Translations under genes and position numbers: made by a program | In this document: positions 24,484 to 33,186 of the stretch, one piece after another | How the letters are laid out: every line of letters starts with the position of its first letter | Numbering within the stretch: the stretch's first letter is position 1 | Assembly: GCF_048268085.1 (NCBI RefSeq) | Contig: NZ_JBLWWF010000011.1 | Location: 1 to 64,000 of the forward strand | Direction: 5' to 3' | From: Neptunicella sp048268085 | Lineage (GTDB): Bacteria > Pseudomonadota > Gammaproteobacteria > Enterobacterales > Alteromonadaceae | DNA length: 64,000 bases | The notes under the pieces: model-generated | Seen by the model: only the letters and a program-made list of their open reading frames with translations | The model's database searches: none | What the model was told of the DNA's origin: nothing

Positions 24484-26165
24484 AGATTCCTCTTTTTAAG
24501 TTCTTCAACCGCGTAATTTGCCGCTCTTGCCGTCAATGCCATATAAGTTAATGAGGGGTTAACGCAAGACGCAGAAGTCATACAGGCTCCGTCGGTGACA
24601 AACACATTAGGGGCATCCCATACCTGATTGTGTGCATTAAGCACCGAAGTTTTTGGGTCGCGCCCCATGCGGGCAGTTCCCATTTCGTGAATACCTTTAC
24701 CTAGCGGCGATTCCCCATCCCAACCATGTACGTTTTTGACCCCAGCGGCTTCAAGTATATCCATTGCATCCTGCTTCATATCTTTACGCATGCGTTTTTC
24801 GTTTTCCTGCAGCTCAGCGTCCATCGATAAAACCGGCAAGCCCCACTTATCTTTAACACTGCTATCCAGAGTCACTTTATTACGATGATCAGGCAATATT
24901 TCGCCAAAGCCTCCCATACCGATATTCCAGGAACCCGGCTCAGCCAAGGCGTTCTTGAAATCTGCACCAATGCCTAATTCGGCAACGTTTTGCTGCCAGC
25001 TTGAACGTGAAGCGGCGCCCTGATAGCCAAACCCTCGGACATAATCACGTTTATCACCACCCCAGTTACGGAATCGTGGAATATAAAACCCGCAAGGACG
25101 CCTGCCCGAATAATATTTGTCGTCATAGCCTTCTACGGTACCACTCGCGCCCACTGCCAAGTGATGATCCATAAGATTGTGGCCCAACTCACCGGAACTG
25201 GAGCCTAGCCCGCCTTGCCAGATATCGGTGGCCGAATTCATTAAAATCCAGGTGGAATTCAGGGTCGAAGCATTTAAGAACACAATTTTGCTGTTAAAGA
25301 CATAGGTTTGATTGGTTTCTGCGTCCAGCACTTCAACCCCGCTGGCTTTCTTGCTGTTTTTATCGAACAGCACCTGCGTCACAATAGAATAGGGTCTTAC
25401 CGTCAAATTACCGGTTTTCATCGCCACCGGTAACGTAGAAGATTGGGTACTAAAATATCCACCAAAAGGACAACCCAACCAACATTTGTTGCGATATTGG
25501 CAACCGACCCGATTTTGTTCCGGCATCGGTTGAGTGATATTGGCGGTGCGGCTATGAATAAGATGGCGCGCGCCCTTGTATACTTTAGCTATGCGTTTAG
25601 CGACATCTTTTTCAACAATATTTAGCGGGATCGGCGGTAAAAATTGGCCATCGGGCAACACATCAAGCCCTTCACGGGTACCCGCAATGCCGGCAAACTT
25701 TTCAACATAATCGTACCAGGGCGCAAGTTCGTCATAACGTATGGGCCAGTCTACTGCGATGCCGTCTTTCAAGTTGGCCATAAAATCTTCGGCATTCCAG
25801 CGATAACTCTGACGCCCCCACAGTAAAGATCGCCCTCCCACATGGTAACCCCTGAACCAGTCAAAGCGTTTTACTTCGGTATAGGGATGATCCTTGTCCG
25901 TCGCCCACATCCCCGCAGTGGGTTCGTTAAGTGTGTATTCCCTGGCTAACTTGGGGAATTCGGCCTTCATTTTCTCGGTTGCTAAACCACGGTGAGGATA
26001 GTCCCAGGCTTCAAGGTGAGCGTTGGTGTAGTCCTTAATATGTTCAATATTGCGACCACGCTCCAGCATCAGTACTTTTAGGCCTTTCTCGGCCAGCTCT
26101 TTGGCTGCCCAACCGCCGCTGATGCCAGAACCAACAACGATTGCATCATAATTATTATTTGCCAT
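24480..26165 (-). CDS. GMC-family FAD-dependent sugar dehydrogenase
   Basis: A 561-residue flavoprotein of the glucose-methanol-choline family. The FAD-binding motif AIVVGSGISGGWAAKELAEKG is at residues 8-28. GGRSLLWGRQSYRW is near 110. Cysteines 222, 228 and 232 have spacing C-x5-C-x3-C, like the iron-sulfur ligands described for bacterial FAD glucose dehydrogenases. The catalytic pair is probably His493 (HEMGTARMG) and Asn536 (VNPSLTYMALTARAA). It has no signal of its own and is probably exported with the Tat small subunit. It likely oxidises a sugar or glycoside, perhaps at C3, passing electrons to a cytochrome encoded elsewhere. Gluconate or polyol substrates remain possible. Confidence 0.88.
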   Translation of the reverse strand: MANNNYDAIVVGSGISGGWAAKELAEKGLKVLMLERGRNIEHIKDYTNAHLEAWDYPHRGLATEKMKAEFPKLAREYTLNEPTAGMWATDKDHPYTEVKRFDWFRGYHVGGRSLLWGRQSYRWNAEDFMANLKDGIAVDWPIRYDELAPWYDYVEKFAGIAGTREGLDVLPDGQFLPPIPLNIVEKDVAKRIAKVYKGARHLIHSRTANITQPMPEQNRVGCQYRNKCWLGCPFGGYFSTQSSTLPVAMKTGNLTVRPYSIVTQVLFDKNSKKASGVEVLDAETNQTYVFNSKIVFLNASTLNSTWILMNSATDIWQGGLGSSSGELGHNLMDHHLAVGASGTVEGYDDKYYSGRRPCGFYIPRFRNWGGDKRDYVRGFGYQGAASRSSWQQNVAELGIGADFKNALAEPGSWNIGMGGFGEILPDHRNKVTLDSSVKDKWGLPVLSMDAELQENEKRMRKDMKQDAMDILEAAGVKNVHGWDGESPLGKGIHEMGTARMGRDPKTSVLNAHNQVWDAPNVFVTDGACMTSASCVNPSLTYMALTARAANYAVEELKKRNL

Positions 26166-26204
26166 AAATTTCTCTTTTAATACTTTTTCTAAATGTTTAC
26201 GTCT

Positions 26205-27143
26205 TTAGACATCACAAATCTGAATCGCCCGTTTCAGCGATTCAATTTTTGCTACCCTGCTTTCCGCTACGGGAATAAATTCCTGAGCTAAATAACCGCT
26301 AAATCCGGTACTCAATATGGCCCGCGCAATTGCCGGATAAAATAGTTCCTGACTGTCATCAATTTCATGGCGGCCGGGCACACCAGCTGTGTGATAGTGA
26401 CCAAAATACTGGTGATTGTCGGTAATGGTGCGGATGATGTCGCCTTCACTTATCTGCATGTGATAAATATCGTAAAGCAACTTAAAGTTGGCAGAACCCA
26501 ATCGCTTGCACAATGCAATTCCCCAAGCCGAGTTGTCCGCGAAGTAATCCGGATGATCAACCTTGCTATTAAACAATTCCATCTGCAGCACAACACCGCG
26601 CTTTTCTGCGTGAGGTAATATTTGCTGCAAACCTTGCACGGCGTTGTCCAAACCCACTTGTGGATCGATACCCCGTTTGTTGCCGCTAAAACAGATTAGA
26701 TTGGTGTAGCCCGCATCGGCTACCAAATCGATATGACGGTGATAGCGCTCGATAAGAGCAGCATGGAACTGTTTATCGCCCCAACCATCGGTCAAATTGA
26801 GTTCCGCGCCATTACACATCGAAGAGTGAATGCCATACTGTTTTAGTGTTGGCCAGTCTTCCGGACCAACCAGGTCGATGGCAGAAAAACCTAACTCGTT
26901 GGCCACCTGACACAATTCACTGATACTCAAGTCGCCGTAAGTCCAGCGGGCGACTGAATGATGAATATTTCCTTTTAACGGGTTATTATTTTTTGCTTTG
27001 GAGCCCGGTTCCGGGTCACTGGCCATGATGGCTGCCGAGTGCCCCATAAGCCCGACGCCCGTTGCGCCAATCGCCAATTGTTTAAGTATCTGACGGCGGG
27101 ATGTTGAGTGCGTATCAACTTGAACCTTGTCTAACTCAGCCAT
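26205..27143 (-). CDS. Tat-exported sugar isomerase/epimerase, Hyi-like TIM barrel
   Basis: A 312-residue protein of the xylose isomerase-like TIM-barrel superfamily. A twin-arginine signal (STSRRQILKQLAIGATGVGL) puts it in the periplasm. Likely metal and catalytic residues are the Glu in VVLQMELFN, the Asp/His in LLYDIYHMQ, the His/Arg/Glu in GHYHTAGVPGRHE, and the Glu in LAQEFIP. The last two motifs resemble hydroxypyruvate isomerase (Hyi). An exported isomerase fits a role on an oxidised sugar made by the GMC enzyme encoded next (39-base gap). The substrate is not known. Confidence 0.82.
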   Translation of the reverse strand: MAELDKVQVDTHSTSRRQILKQLAIGATGVGLMGHSAAIMASDPEPGSKAKNNNPLKGNIHHSVARWTYGDLSISELCQVANELGFSAIDLVGPEDWPTLKQYGIHSSMCNGAELNLTDGWGDKQFHAALIERYHRHIDLVADAGYTNLICFSGNKRGIDPQVGLDNAVQGLQQILPHAEKRGVVLQMELFNSKVDHPDYFADNSAWGIALCKRLGSANFKLLYDIYHMQISEGDIIRTITDNHQYFGHYHTAGVPGRHEIDDSQELFYPAIARAILSTGFSGYLAQEFIPVAESRVAKIESLKRAIQICDV

Positions 27144-27201
27144 GGATAGTCACCTTTTCAGATTTGAATGCGTTAAAATTTGCCCTCAATCTTACCGAGA
27201 A

Positions 27202-27220
27202 CGTTAATTTTATGTTAACG
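27202..27220. promoter_or_regulatory. Inverted repeat near the dehydrogenase operon start
   Basis: CGTTAA (27202-27207) and TTAACG (27215-27220) form a dyad around seven bases, about 60 bases upstream of the isomerase ATG. This is a plausible operator position. No known regulator site is matched with confidence. Confidence 0.35.
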
Positions 27221-27401
27221 ATATTAAAACTTTCGAGCAGAAAAGGGCTAGCGTAATATCGGTTTTTAGTATGACAATTTCGGCGTTGAATATTGGATTA
27301 CGGCCTACATGCCAAATTGGCTGTATTGGCTAACGGATGTTTTACGATGGTGTGAGTATACCGGGGCAGTTTAATCAGACTCTTATGGCAATGAGCTGAT
27401 T

Positions 27402-27416
27402 TCGCGTTTAACGCGA
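27402..27416. promoter_or_regulatory. Perfect 15-base palindrome
   Basis: TCGCGTT (27402-27408) and AACGCGA (27410-27416) are exact inverted copies around one central base. The dyad lies about 260 bases upstream of the isomerase gene. The size and symmetry suit a dimeric regulator such as a LacI or TetR protein, but this is inference. Confidence 0.35.
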
Positions 27417-27500
27417 TAACGATGGTTGTCTAGGGACAAGTTATGCTTGGAATGACAGGTGCTAGTTGACTCTATGTGCTTAACGTTAGGATGAAGCAGC

Positions 27501-27537
27501 AAGGCAACCCCGGGGAATAATCCCCAAGGGCTGCCTT
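27501..27537 (-). terminator. Hairpin just past lysS
   Basis: AAGGCAACCC (27501-27510) pairs with GGGCTGCCTT (27528-27537) with one A/C mismatch, and an inner GGGG-AATAAT-CCCC stem nests inside. It begins six bases past the lysS stop. No clear T run follows on the minus strand, so it may be a terminator or a 3'-end stabiliser. Confidence 0.5.
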
Positions 27538-27542
27538 AATGA

Positions 27543-29087
27543 TTATTCTGGTTGCGCTTGCGGACGCATATGGGGGAACAGGATCACATCCTTGATGGTT
27601 GGACTGTCAGTAAATAACATGACCAGACGATCAATACCAATACCTTCTCCTGCTGTCGGTGGTAAACCGTATTCCAGCGCACGGATATAATCTTCATCAA
27701 AGTGCATGGCTTCTTCATCACCGGCATCTTTTTCTTCTACCTGCTTACGGAAACGGGCAGCCTGATCTTCAGCATCATTTAATTCCGAGAAACCATTAGC
27801 CAATTCGCGTCCGCCAACAAAGAACTCGAAACGATCGGTCACAAAAGAGTTGTCATCGTTACGACGGGCCAGCGGTGACACTTCCCACGGATAAGCGGTA
27901 ATAAAGGTTGGCTGGTCGAGTTTTTCTTCTGCGGTGGCTTCAAAAATCTCGCACAAGTATTTACCTGCACCCCAGATCCCATCCACTTCCGGCTCTTTGA
28001 TATGCAGCTCTTTGGCCATTGCCTTAAGCTCTTCAAGATGATTTTCCGGATCGTTAATCGCCACTTCATTAGCGCCCTTCCAATATTTCAGAATGGCTTC
28101 ATTCATGGTTAAACGAGCGAAGGGTTGACCAAAATCATATTCTTTTTCTTCGGTAACATTACCATCTGCATCCTTGACGGTATTCTTGATTACCGTACTA
28201 CCCAGTACATCCAACGCCAGTGTGCGTAACATGTCTTCGGTTAAATCCATCAAGTCATTGTAATCGGCATAGGCCTGATAGAATTCGATCATAGTAAATT
28301 CAGGATTATGACGAGTGGATAAACCTTCATTGCGGAAGTTACGGTTAATCTCGAACACCCGCTCAAAACCACCCACTACTAAACGCTTTAAATACAGTTC
28401 TGGCGCGATACGCAAATACATATCAATATCCAGCGCGTTATGGTGTGTGGTAAAAGGTGCCGCCGTGGCGCCGCCCGGGATCACTTGCAACATGGGCGTT
28501 TCCACTTCCATAAAGTTACGCGTGCTGAGGTACTGGCGAATGCCTTCTACAATTTTGCTACGAATACGGAAGGTCTCACGAGTGTGCTCGCTGGTGATCA
28601 AATCCACATAACGCTGACGATATTTGGTTTCCTGATCGGACAAACCGTGGAATTTTTCTGGCAGTGGGCGCAAGGACTTCGTCAGCAATTTAAATTCAGC
28701 CATATTGACGTATAAATCGCCTTTACCGGATTTATGCAACTCTCCCGTTACACCGATAATATCGCCAATATCCAGACTGCCGTATTGCTCTTTAATGATC
28801 TGCTGTGCTTCTTTGGATGCATAAGACTGAATACGACCAGACATATCCTGCAAGACCAGAAAAGGGCCACGTTTAGCCATAATTCGTCCGGCAACACTGA
28901 CTACTTTAGCCATGTTTTCCAGATCGGCTTTTTCGCGTTCACCGAAAGCTTTTTGCAAATCCGCGGCGTAATGCTCACGGTTGAAGTCATTCGGATGACC
29001 ATTCGCTTTGCAATGGCTGCGAATATGGTCCAGTTTGCCACGACGTTCGGCAATCAATTTATTTTCGTCTTGTTGTATATCAGTCAT
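27543..29087 (-). CDS. lysS: Lysyl-tRNA synthetase (class II)
   Basis: LysS charges tRNA-Lys in the cytoplasm. The anticodon-binding OB fold lies at about residues 60-180 (VVSVAGRIMAKRGPFLVLQDMSG). The class II core has motif 1 near FMEVETPMLQVIPGGATAAPF, motif 2 in FERVFEINRNFRNEGLSTRHNPEFTM, and motif 3 in GIGIDRLVMLF near the C-terminus. Length 514 matches the family (505 in E. coli). It follows prfB after 21 bases, the prfB-lysS order also found in E. coli. Confidence 0.97.
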   Translation of the reverse strand: MTDIQQDENKLIAERRGKLDHIRSHCKANGHPNDFNREHYAADLQKAFGEREKADLENMAKVVSVAGRIMAKRGPFLVLQDMSGRIQSYASKEAQQIIKEQYGSLDIGDIIGVTGELHKSGKGDLYVNMAEFKLLTKSLRPLPEKFHGLSDQETKYRQRYVDLITSEHTRETFRIRSKIVEGIRQYLSTRNFMEVETPMLQVIPGGATAAPFTTHHNALDIDMYLRIAPELYLKRLVVGGFERVFEINRNFRNEGLSTRHNPEFTMIEFYQAYADYNDLMDLTEDMLRTLALDVLGSTVIKNTVKDADGNVTEEKEYDFGQPFARLTMNEAILKYWKGANEVAINDPENHLEELKAMAKELHIKEPEVDGIWGAGKYLCEIFEATAEEKLDQPTFITAYPWEVSPLARRNDDNSFVTDRFEFFVGGRELANGFSELNDAEDQAARFRKQVEEKDAGDEEAMHFDEDYIRALEYGLPPTAGEGIGIDRLVMLFTDSPTIKDVILFPHMRPQAQPE

Positions 29088-29108
29088 CGCTTCGCTATTT
29101 CCAATCAG

Positions 29109-30207
29109 TTACAGGCCAGATTTAAGACTGGCTTCAATAAATTTATCTAATCCACCGTCAAGAACGGCCTGAGTATTACGAGTTTCCACACCAGTACGCA
29201 AGTCTTTAATCCGCGAGTCATCCAGCACATAAGAACGTATTTGGCTACCCCAGCCGATGTCTGACTTACTGTCTTCCATCGCCTGTTTTTCGGCATTCTG
29301 TTTTTGCAGCTCAAATTCATATAACTTGGCTTTCAACTGTTTAAATGCCTGATCTTTGTTTTTGTGCTGAGAACGGTCATTTTGACACTGCACCACAATA
29401 TTGGTCGGCAAGTGAGTTATCCGAATCGCCGAGTCAGTCCGGTTAACGTGCTGACCACCGGCGCCAGAAGCCCGGTATGTATCAATACGGATATCAGCCG
29501 GGTTAATTTCAATTTCAATATTATCGTCAATTTCAGGATAGACAAAAACTGAAGAAAATGAGGTGTGGCGACGATTTCCCGAATCGAAGGGGGACTTACG
29601 CACTAATCTATGCACGCCTGTTTCGGTGCGTAACCAGCCAAAGGCATACTCGCCACCGAAACGGATGGTAGCGCCTTTAATGCCGGCCACATCACCATCA
29701 GATACTTCAATCAGTTCCGTCTTAAAGCCATGTTCTTCACCCCAACGTAAATACATACGTAACAGCATATTGGCCCAGTCTTGGGCTTCAGTACCACCTG
29801 AGCCAGACTGAATGTCCAGATAACAATCGTTAACATCATTGGGACCGGAAAACATCCGGCGAAACTCTAATTCTTCCAACTTCTTAATTAATTCTGCCGC
29901 TTCAGCATTGGCTTCATCAAAGGTTTCTTGATCTTCAGCCTCAATTGCCAATTCCAGCAAACCTTCCACATCGTCCACCCCACTATCCAGTTGCATAATG
30001 GTTTCTACGACTTTTTCCAAGGCGACTTTTTCTTTACCTAACGCCTGTGCATACTCCGGATCGTTCCAAACTTCGGCACTTTCCAGTTCGCGATTGACTT
30101 CTTCTAAACGTTCTTGCCGTTGATCAAAGTCAAAGATACCCCCGAAGAATATCGGTGCGTTGTCTTACATCTTTGATGGCGCTTTGCAGTGGATTGATTT
30201 CAAACAT
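29109..30207 (-). CDS. prfB: Peptide chain release factor 2, with programmed +1 frameshift
   Basis: RF2 ends translation at UAA and UGA codons. The gene starts at 30207 (MFEINPLQSAIKDVRQRTD), and codon 26 is an in-frame TGA at 30132-30130. A +1 shift at CTT-T continues as LDFDQRQERLEEVN and gives 365 residues, the length of the E. coli protein. The GGQ motif is in GAGGQHVNRTDSAIRITH and the stop-codon-recognising SPF motif in RKSPFDSGNRRHTS. A single continuous frame read from 30020 misses the first 63 residues. lysS follows. Confidence 0.96.
30129..30147 (-). promoter_or_regulatory. prfB programmed frameshift site
   Basis: The minus strand reads CTTCGGGGGTATCTTTGAC: a Shine-Dalgarno-like G run, then the slip codon CTT, then the TGA stop and C. 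Low RF2 lets the ribosome pause at UGA and shift +1. This autoregulatory site is near identical to that of E. coli, but has CGG where AGG is usual before the G run. Confidence 0.95.
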
Positions 30208-30717
30208 AAAAATTAAAAATTCTAGGACAATAATGGAGCCGGATTCTAGCTGATTTTAGTCCTAATTCATACAGCTGACAGGGGATTCTGCTAGTTAAAT
30301 TCGGACTAATTGATAAGAAAAATCAGCTTCGCTCAAAACCGTGTTCAGATCTTCCTTTTGGGCTCCAACAGGGGTCAACCTGGTCTGATGTGTTGACCAA
30401 TCAACACGTCTTTTGTGCTGCTATTTTTGTTCTATAAAAAAACTGATACAGCTCTACACCCTGTTTGTAATCTAACATTGAGCAAAGCAACAGCGACAAA
30501 AACATAAAATCGGGTATTTTTCTCAGCCTCGTATTAGGTATCAAAAATCACAACAAGGTATAAAGCCTCATCTATATCGTAAAACATACTTATGTATATT
30601 GCGCTGTCACAAGGCCACGGACCCCTTTTGTCGGGTTGAGAGACATCTTACCAAGGTGCCGCTTTACCATTCATTGCCATTGTGCAGTATCGTTTTGCCA
30701 TCAGTTAAGGATAGAAG
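30208..30717. other. Gene-free gap between prfB and the EAL-HDOD gene
   Basis: This 510-base region is divergent between two genes and must hold both promoters. A small hairpin (GTGTTGA at 30390-30396 with TCAACAC at 30401-30407, then GTCTTTT) could be a plus-strand terminator of a short transcript. The 120 bases before 30718 have several short self-complementary stretches (for example ACCC/GGGT near 30620-30640) but match no riboswitch class recognised by eye. No frame was recognised. Confidence 0.4.
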
Positions 30718-31989
30718 ATGTACTTCTTTGTTGCGCGACAGCCCATTTTAAATACCAACATGAGCTTATTTGCCTACGAGTTGTTGTTTAGAAACAGCGA
30801 GCATAATGTATACCCCGGCATTGATTCAGATGTCGCGACCAGTCGCATGATCGATGGAATTATCTCATTACAGGACTGGGATTCGTTACTGCAACATCAG
30901 ACTGCGTTTATCAACTTTACCGCAGAGGCGATTATTAACGAGCTGCCCCTTACCTTACCCAAAAACAGAATTGTAGTAGAAATTCTCGAGAACTCCGAGC
31001 CTACATCAACGTTGCTGGAGGCAGTATTTAATCTGCATAAGTTAGGTTACCGCATTGCATTAGACGACTATCAACATAAACCTGAATGGGAAGTGTTTTT
31101 GCCTTACGTATATATGGTTAAGGTAGAAACGCCACTACATTCGCAACAAAAATTAATTGATTGTTGTAATCGATTACAACAATTTCCGCATTTAAAATTA
31201 TTGGCAGAAAAAGTAGAAACCCACGCACAATTTGAACAAGCCAAAGCCCTTGGATTCAATTATTTTCAAGGTTACTTTTTTTGTAAGCCGGAGATGGTTA
31301 AATCCCGGTTTTTGGGTCATTCCAGTGCAGCCCTGATCAACGCCCTAAGAGAAATATCCAAACCTGATGCACGGGCGGATAAAGTGGCTCAAGCCTGTCA
31401 GGGGGATCCGAGGTTATCAGTAAAATTACTACGCTACGTTAATTCCAGCTTATTCTTTCGTGCTACCCCAATTTCGTCGATAAAACACGCGGTGAGCTTT
31501 CTTGGGGAGCAAGAGTTAAGACGATTTGTCTATTTGATGTTAACCACATACGCCACATCGGCCCGGTTAACAGAAGTGATAAAAGCGTCTTTAGCCCGGG
31601 CAAGGTTTTGCGAGCTTTGGGCACAAACAACAAGACTGACACCCAACAGTGACGAAGCGTTTCTTGCCGGGATGCTATCGATGGTCGAAGCCATTTTTGA
31701 TGCCCCAATTGAAGATATTCTGAAAAATATCGGTTTGTCTGGTCCGCTATACGAGGTATTAACCCAAAAGCAGGGTTTACTGGGCATGGCGTTACATTTA
31801 ATAGAAAGTATTGAACGAGCGGACTGGCGGCAGTTCGATAAACTAAAAACGGATCTTAAACTCACAGATCATAATGCCGCCCAACTGTACGAATCTTCGA
31901 TTGAATGGGCCGAAGCCAGATTAAAAATTCTGACTCAGGATAACTCACTCCCGCTCGGCCCTACTGCGAAACAGTTACAATTCTCTTAG
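30718..31989 (+). CDS. EAL-HDOD domain signalling protein
   Basis: A 423-residue two-domain protein of the YuxH/CdgJ type. The N-terminal EAL-like domain (about 1-205) opens VARQPILNTNMSLFAYELLFRN, where the catalytic EAL signature is ELL. The usual DDFGTG loop is replaced by LDDYQHKPEW, so phosphodiesterase activity is doubtful. The C-terminal HDOD domain covers LIDCC-downstream residues from about 205 to 400 (DPRLSVKLLRYVNSSLFF and ISSIKHAVSFLGEQELRRFVYL). Such proteins affect motility and c-di-GMP signalling. GGATAGAAG directly before the ATG is a good ribosome binding site. Its 3' end overlaps the convergent DUF1080 gene by 15 bases. Confidence 0.88.
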   Translation: MYFFVARQPILNTNMSLFAYELLFRNSEHNVYPGIDSDVATSRMIDGIISLQDWDSLLQHQTAFINFTAEAIINELPLTLPKNRIVVEILENSEPTSTLLEAVFNLHKLGYRIALDDYQHKPEWEVFLPYVYMVKVETPLHSQQKLIDCCNRLQQFPHLKLLAEKVETHAQFEQAKALGFNYFQGYFFCKPEMVKSRFLGHSSAALINALREISKPDARADKVAQACQGDPRLSVKLLRYVNSSLFFRATPISSIKHAVSFLGEQELRRFVYLMLTTYATSARLTEVIKASLARARFCELWAQTTRLTPNSDEAFLAGMLSMVEAIFDAPIEDILKNIGLSGPLYEVLTQKQGLLGMALHLIESIERADWRQFDKLKTDLKLTDHNAAQLYESSIEWAEARLKILTQDNSLPLGPTAKQLQFS

Positions 31990-32739
31990 CCAAATATTGC
32001 GGAAACTCACCGGGTTACCGTGATCTTGCAAACGCAGCGAATCACATCCATGAGCAGTGTAGACAGGTGCACCAATCCATGCCGTTACCCCCTGAATTTC
32101 AACATGATTTTGTACTAACACGCCGTTATGAAAAGCCGTTATCGATGCTGGCGTCTTGAGTCTGCCTGCTTCATTAAACACAGGGGCATTAAATACGATG
32201 TCATAGCTTTGCCATTCACCTGGCGCTTTACTGGCATTCACCAACGGAATATGTTGCTTGTAAACAGAACCGGCCTGACCGTTGGAATAGGTTTTATTAT
32301 GATATGAATCAAGCACCTGGATCTCGTAACGTTGTTGGAAAAACACTCCACTGTTATTACGCCCCTGACCAGTTAGCTCTTCACCTTTGTCATTGGTGAC
32401 CTGAGTGGGCATTTTCCACTCGATATGCAATTGCACATCACAAAAGGTTTGTTTGGTTTTAATATCGCCACTACCGGGCAACACCGTCATCGCACCATCA
32501 TTAATAGGCCACTTGGCCGCCCCTTCATTAACACTCTGCCAGTTAGATAAAGAGGTTCCGTCAAATAAAATGACGGCATCGGAAGGAATGTTATTTTTAT
32601 CAAAGGTGACGGTTTCTGGCACCGGCTCCCATACTTCTGTTATTTCCGCCTTTTGCCAATCAGGGATTTCAGCCGCTACCAATACGAATGGACTAAATAC
32701 AGCACCGACAACTATGGGTAAGGTAAATTTATTTTGCAT
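31975..32739 (-). CDS. DUF1080 (3-keto-disaccharide hydrolase type) exported protein
   Basis: A 254-residue secreted protein. A signal peptide (KFTLPIVVGAVFSPFVLVAA) precedes a jelly-roll DUF1080 domain. Family hallmarks are ILFDGTSLSNWQS, DVQLHIEWKMP, RNNSGVFFQQRYEIQVLDS, GSVYKQHIPLVNASKAPGEWQSYDI and ITAFHNGVLVQNHV. Members have been linked to hydrolysis of 3-keto-glycosides. With the GMC operon at 23884-27143 this suggests a route in which a glycoside is oxidised at C3 and then cleaved. The ATG at 32739 follows GAGGAGAG; the frame opens at 32766. The divergent PAS-AraC gene is a likely regulator. Confidence 0.85.
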   Translation of the reverse strand: MQNKFTLPIVVGAVFSPFVLVAAEIPDWQKAEITEVWEPVPETVTFDKNNIPSDAVILFDGTSLSNWQSVNEGAAKWPINDGAMTVLPGSGDIKTKQTFCDVQLHIEWKMPTQVTNDKGEELTGQGRNNSGVFFQQRYEIQVLDSYHNKTYSNGQAGSVYKQHIPLVNASKAPGEWQSYDIVFNAPVFNEAGRLKTPASITAFHNGVLVQNHVEIQGVTAWIGAPVYTAHGCDSLRLQDHGNPVSFRNIWLREL

Positions 32740-32766
32740 ATCGCTTACTCTCCTCATACGGAACAA

Positions 32767-33186
32767 CAGATATTACAGCCCCGCAATCATTTGCCTTGGG
32801 CATGCTGATACTAGCTGCCCATTAAGTTATTGTTGGTTAAACACCATGTTCTGCACTAGCTATTGCATAGCAACAAAATGTTAACAATAAGATTAGTGTA
32901 TAAGTGAACAATCTGCGGGGCGTATAAAGAATTCGCTAATCGCTATAACTATTTCAGCGATTACCACCTAACACTAACCACCTATTTTATATAACGCTTT
33001 GCCGCTAATTACCCAATAAGGTTGCCTGAAACACCTGTATTAGCGCTATATATTGTGTTCAAATACCAGAATCTTACAATTGCTTTACAAAAAACAATAA
33101 GCTGATAAGAAAAAAATAACTATGATTATTCCTACAAATTATGAATATTTAGGCACCTGTATTGATCTGAACCGGTAATCGTCATT
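32767..33186. other. Divergent regulatory region between the DUF1080 and AraC genes
   Basis: This A/T-rich 420-base region lies between two divergent genes and has no frame. It contains an 8-base inverted repeat (32937-32963, listed separately). The high A+T content near 33050-33140 suits promoters, but no -35/-10 pair is clear enough to assign. Confidence 0.5.
32937..32963. promoter_or_regulatory. Inverted repeat, possible AraC-type operator
   Basis: TAATCGCT (32937-32944) and AGCGATTA (32956-32963) are exact inverted copies around 11 bases. The site is about 200 bases upstream of the DUF1080 start and 225 bases upstream of the AraC gene. It is a candidate binding site for that regulator. 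Confidence 0.4.

Larger units (their letters stand above)
27144..27542. other. Gene-free gap upstream of the dehydrogenase operon
   Basis: This 399-base stretch holds the promoter region of the Tat isomerase/GMC operon and the 3' hairpin of lysS. Two operator-like dyads lie in it (27202-27220 and 27402-27416). No coding frame or RNA gene was recognised. Confidence 0.5.

Noticed and set aside
30592..30717. c-di-GMP (GEMM) riboswitch before the EAL-HDOD gene
   Set aside because: The conserved GEMM core elements were not found on reading the leader; only generic short stems are present.
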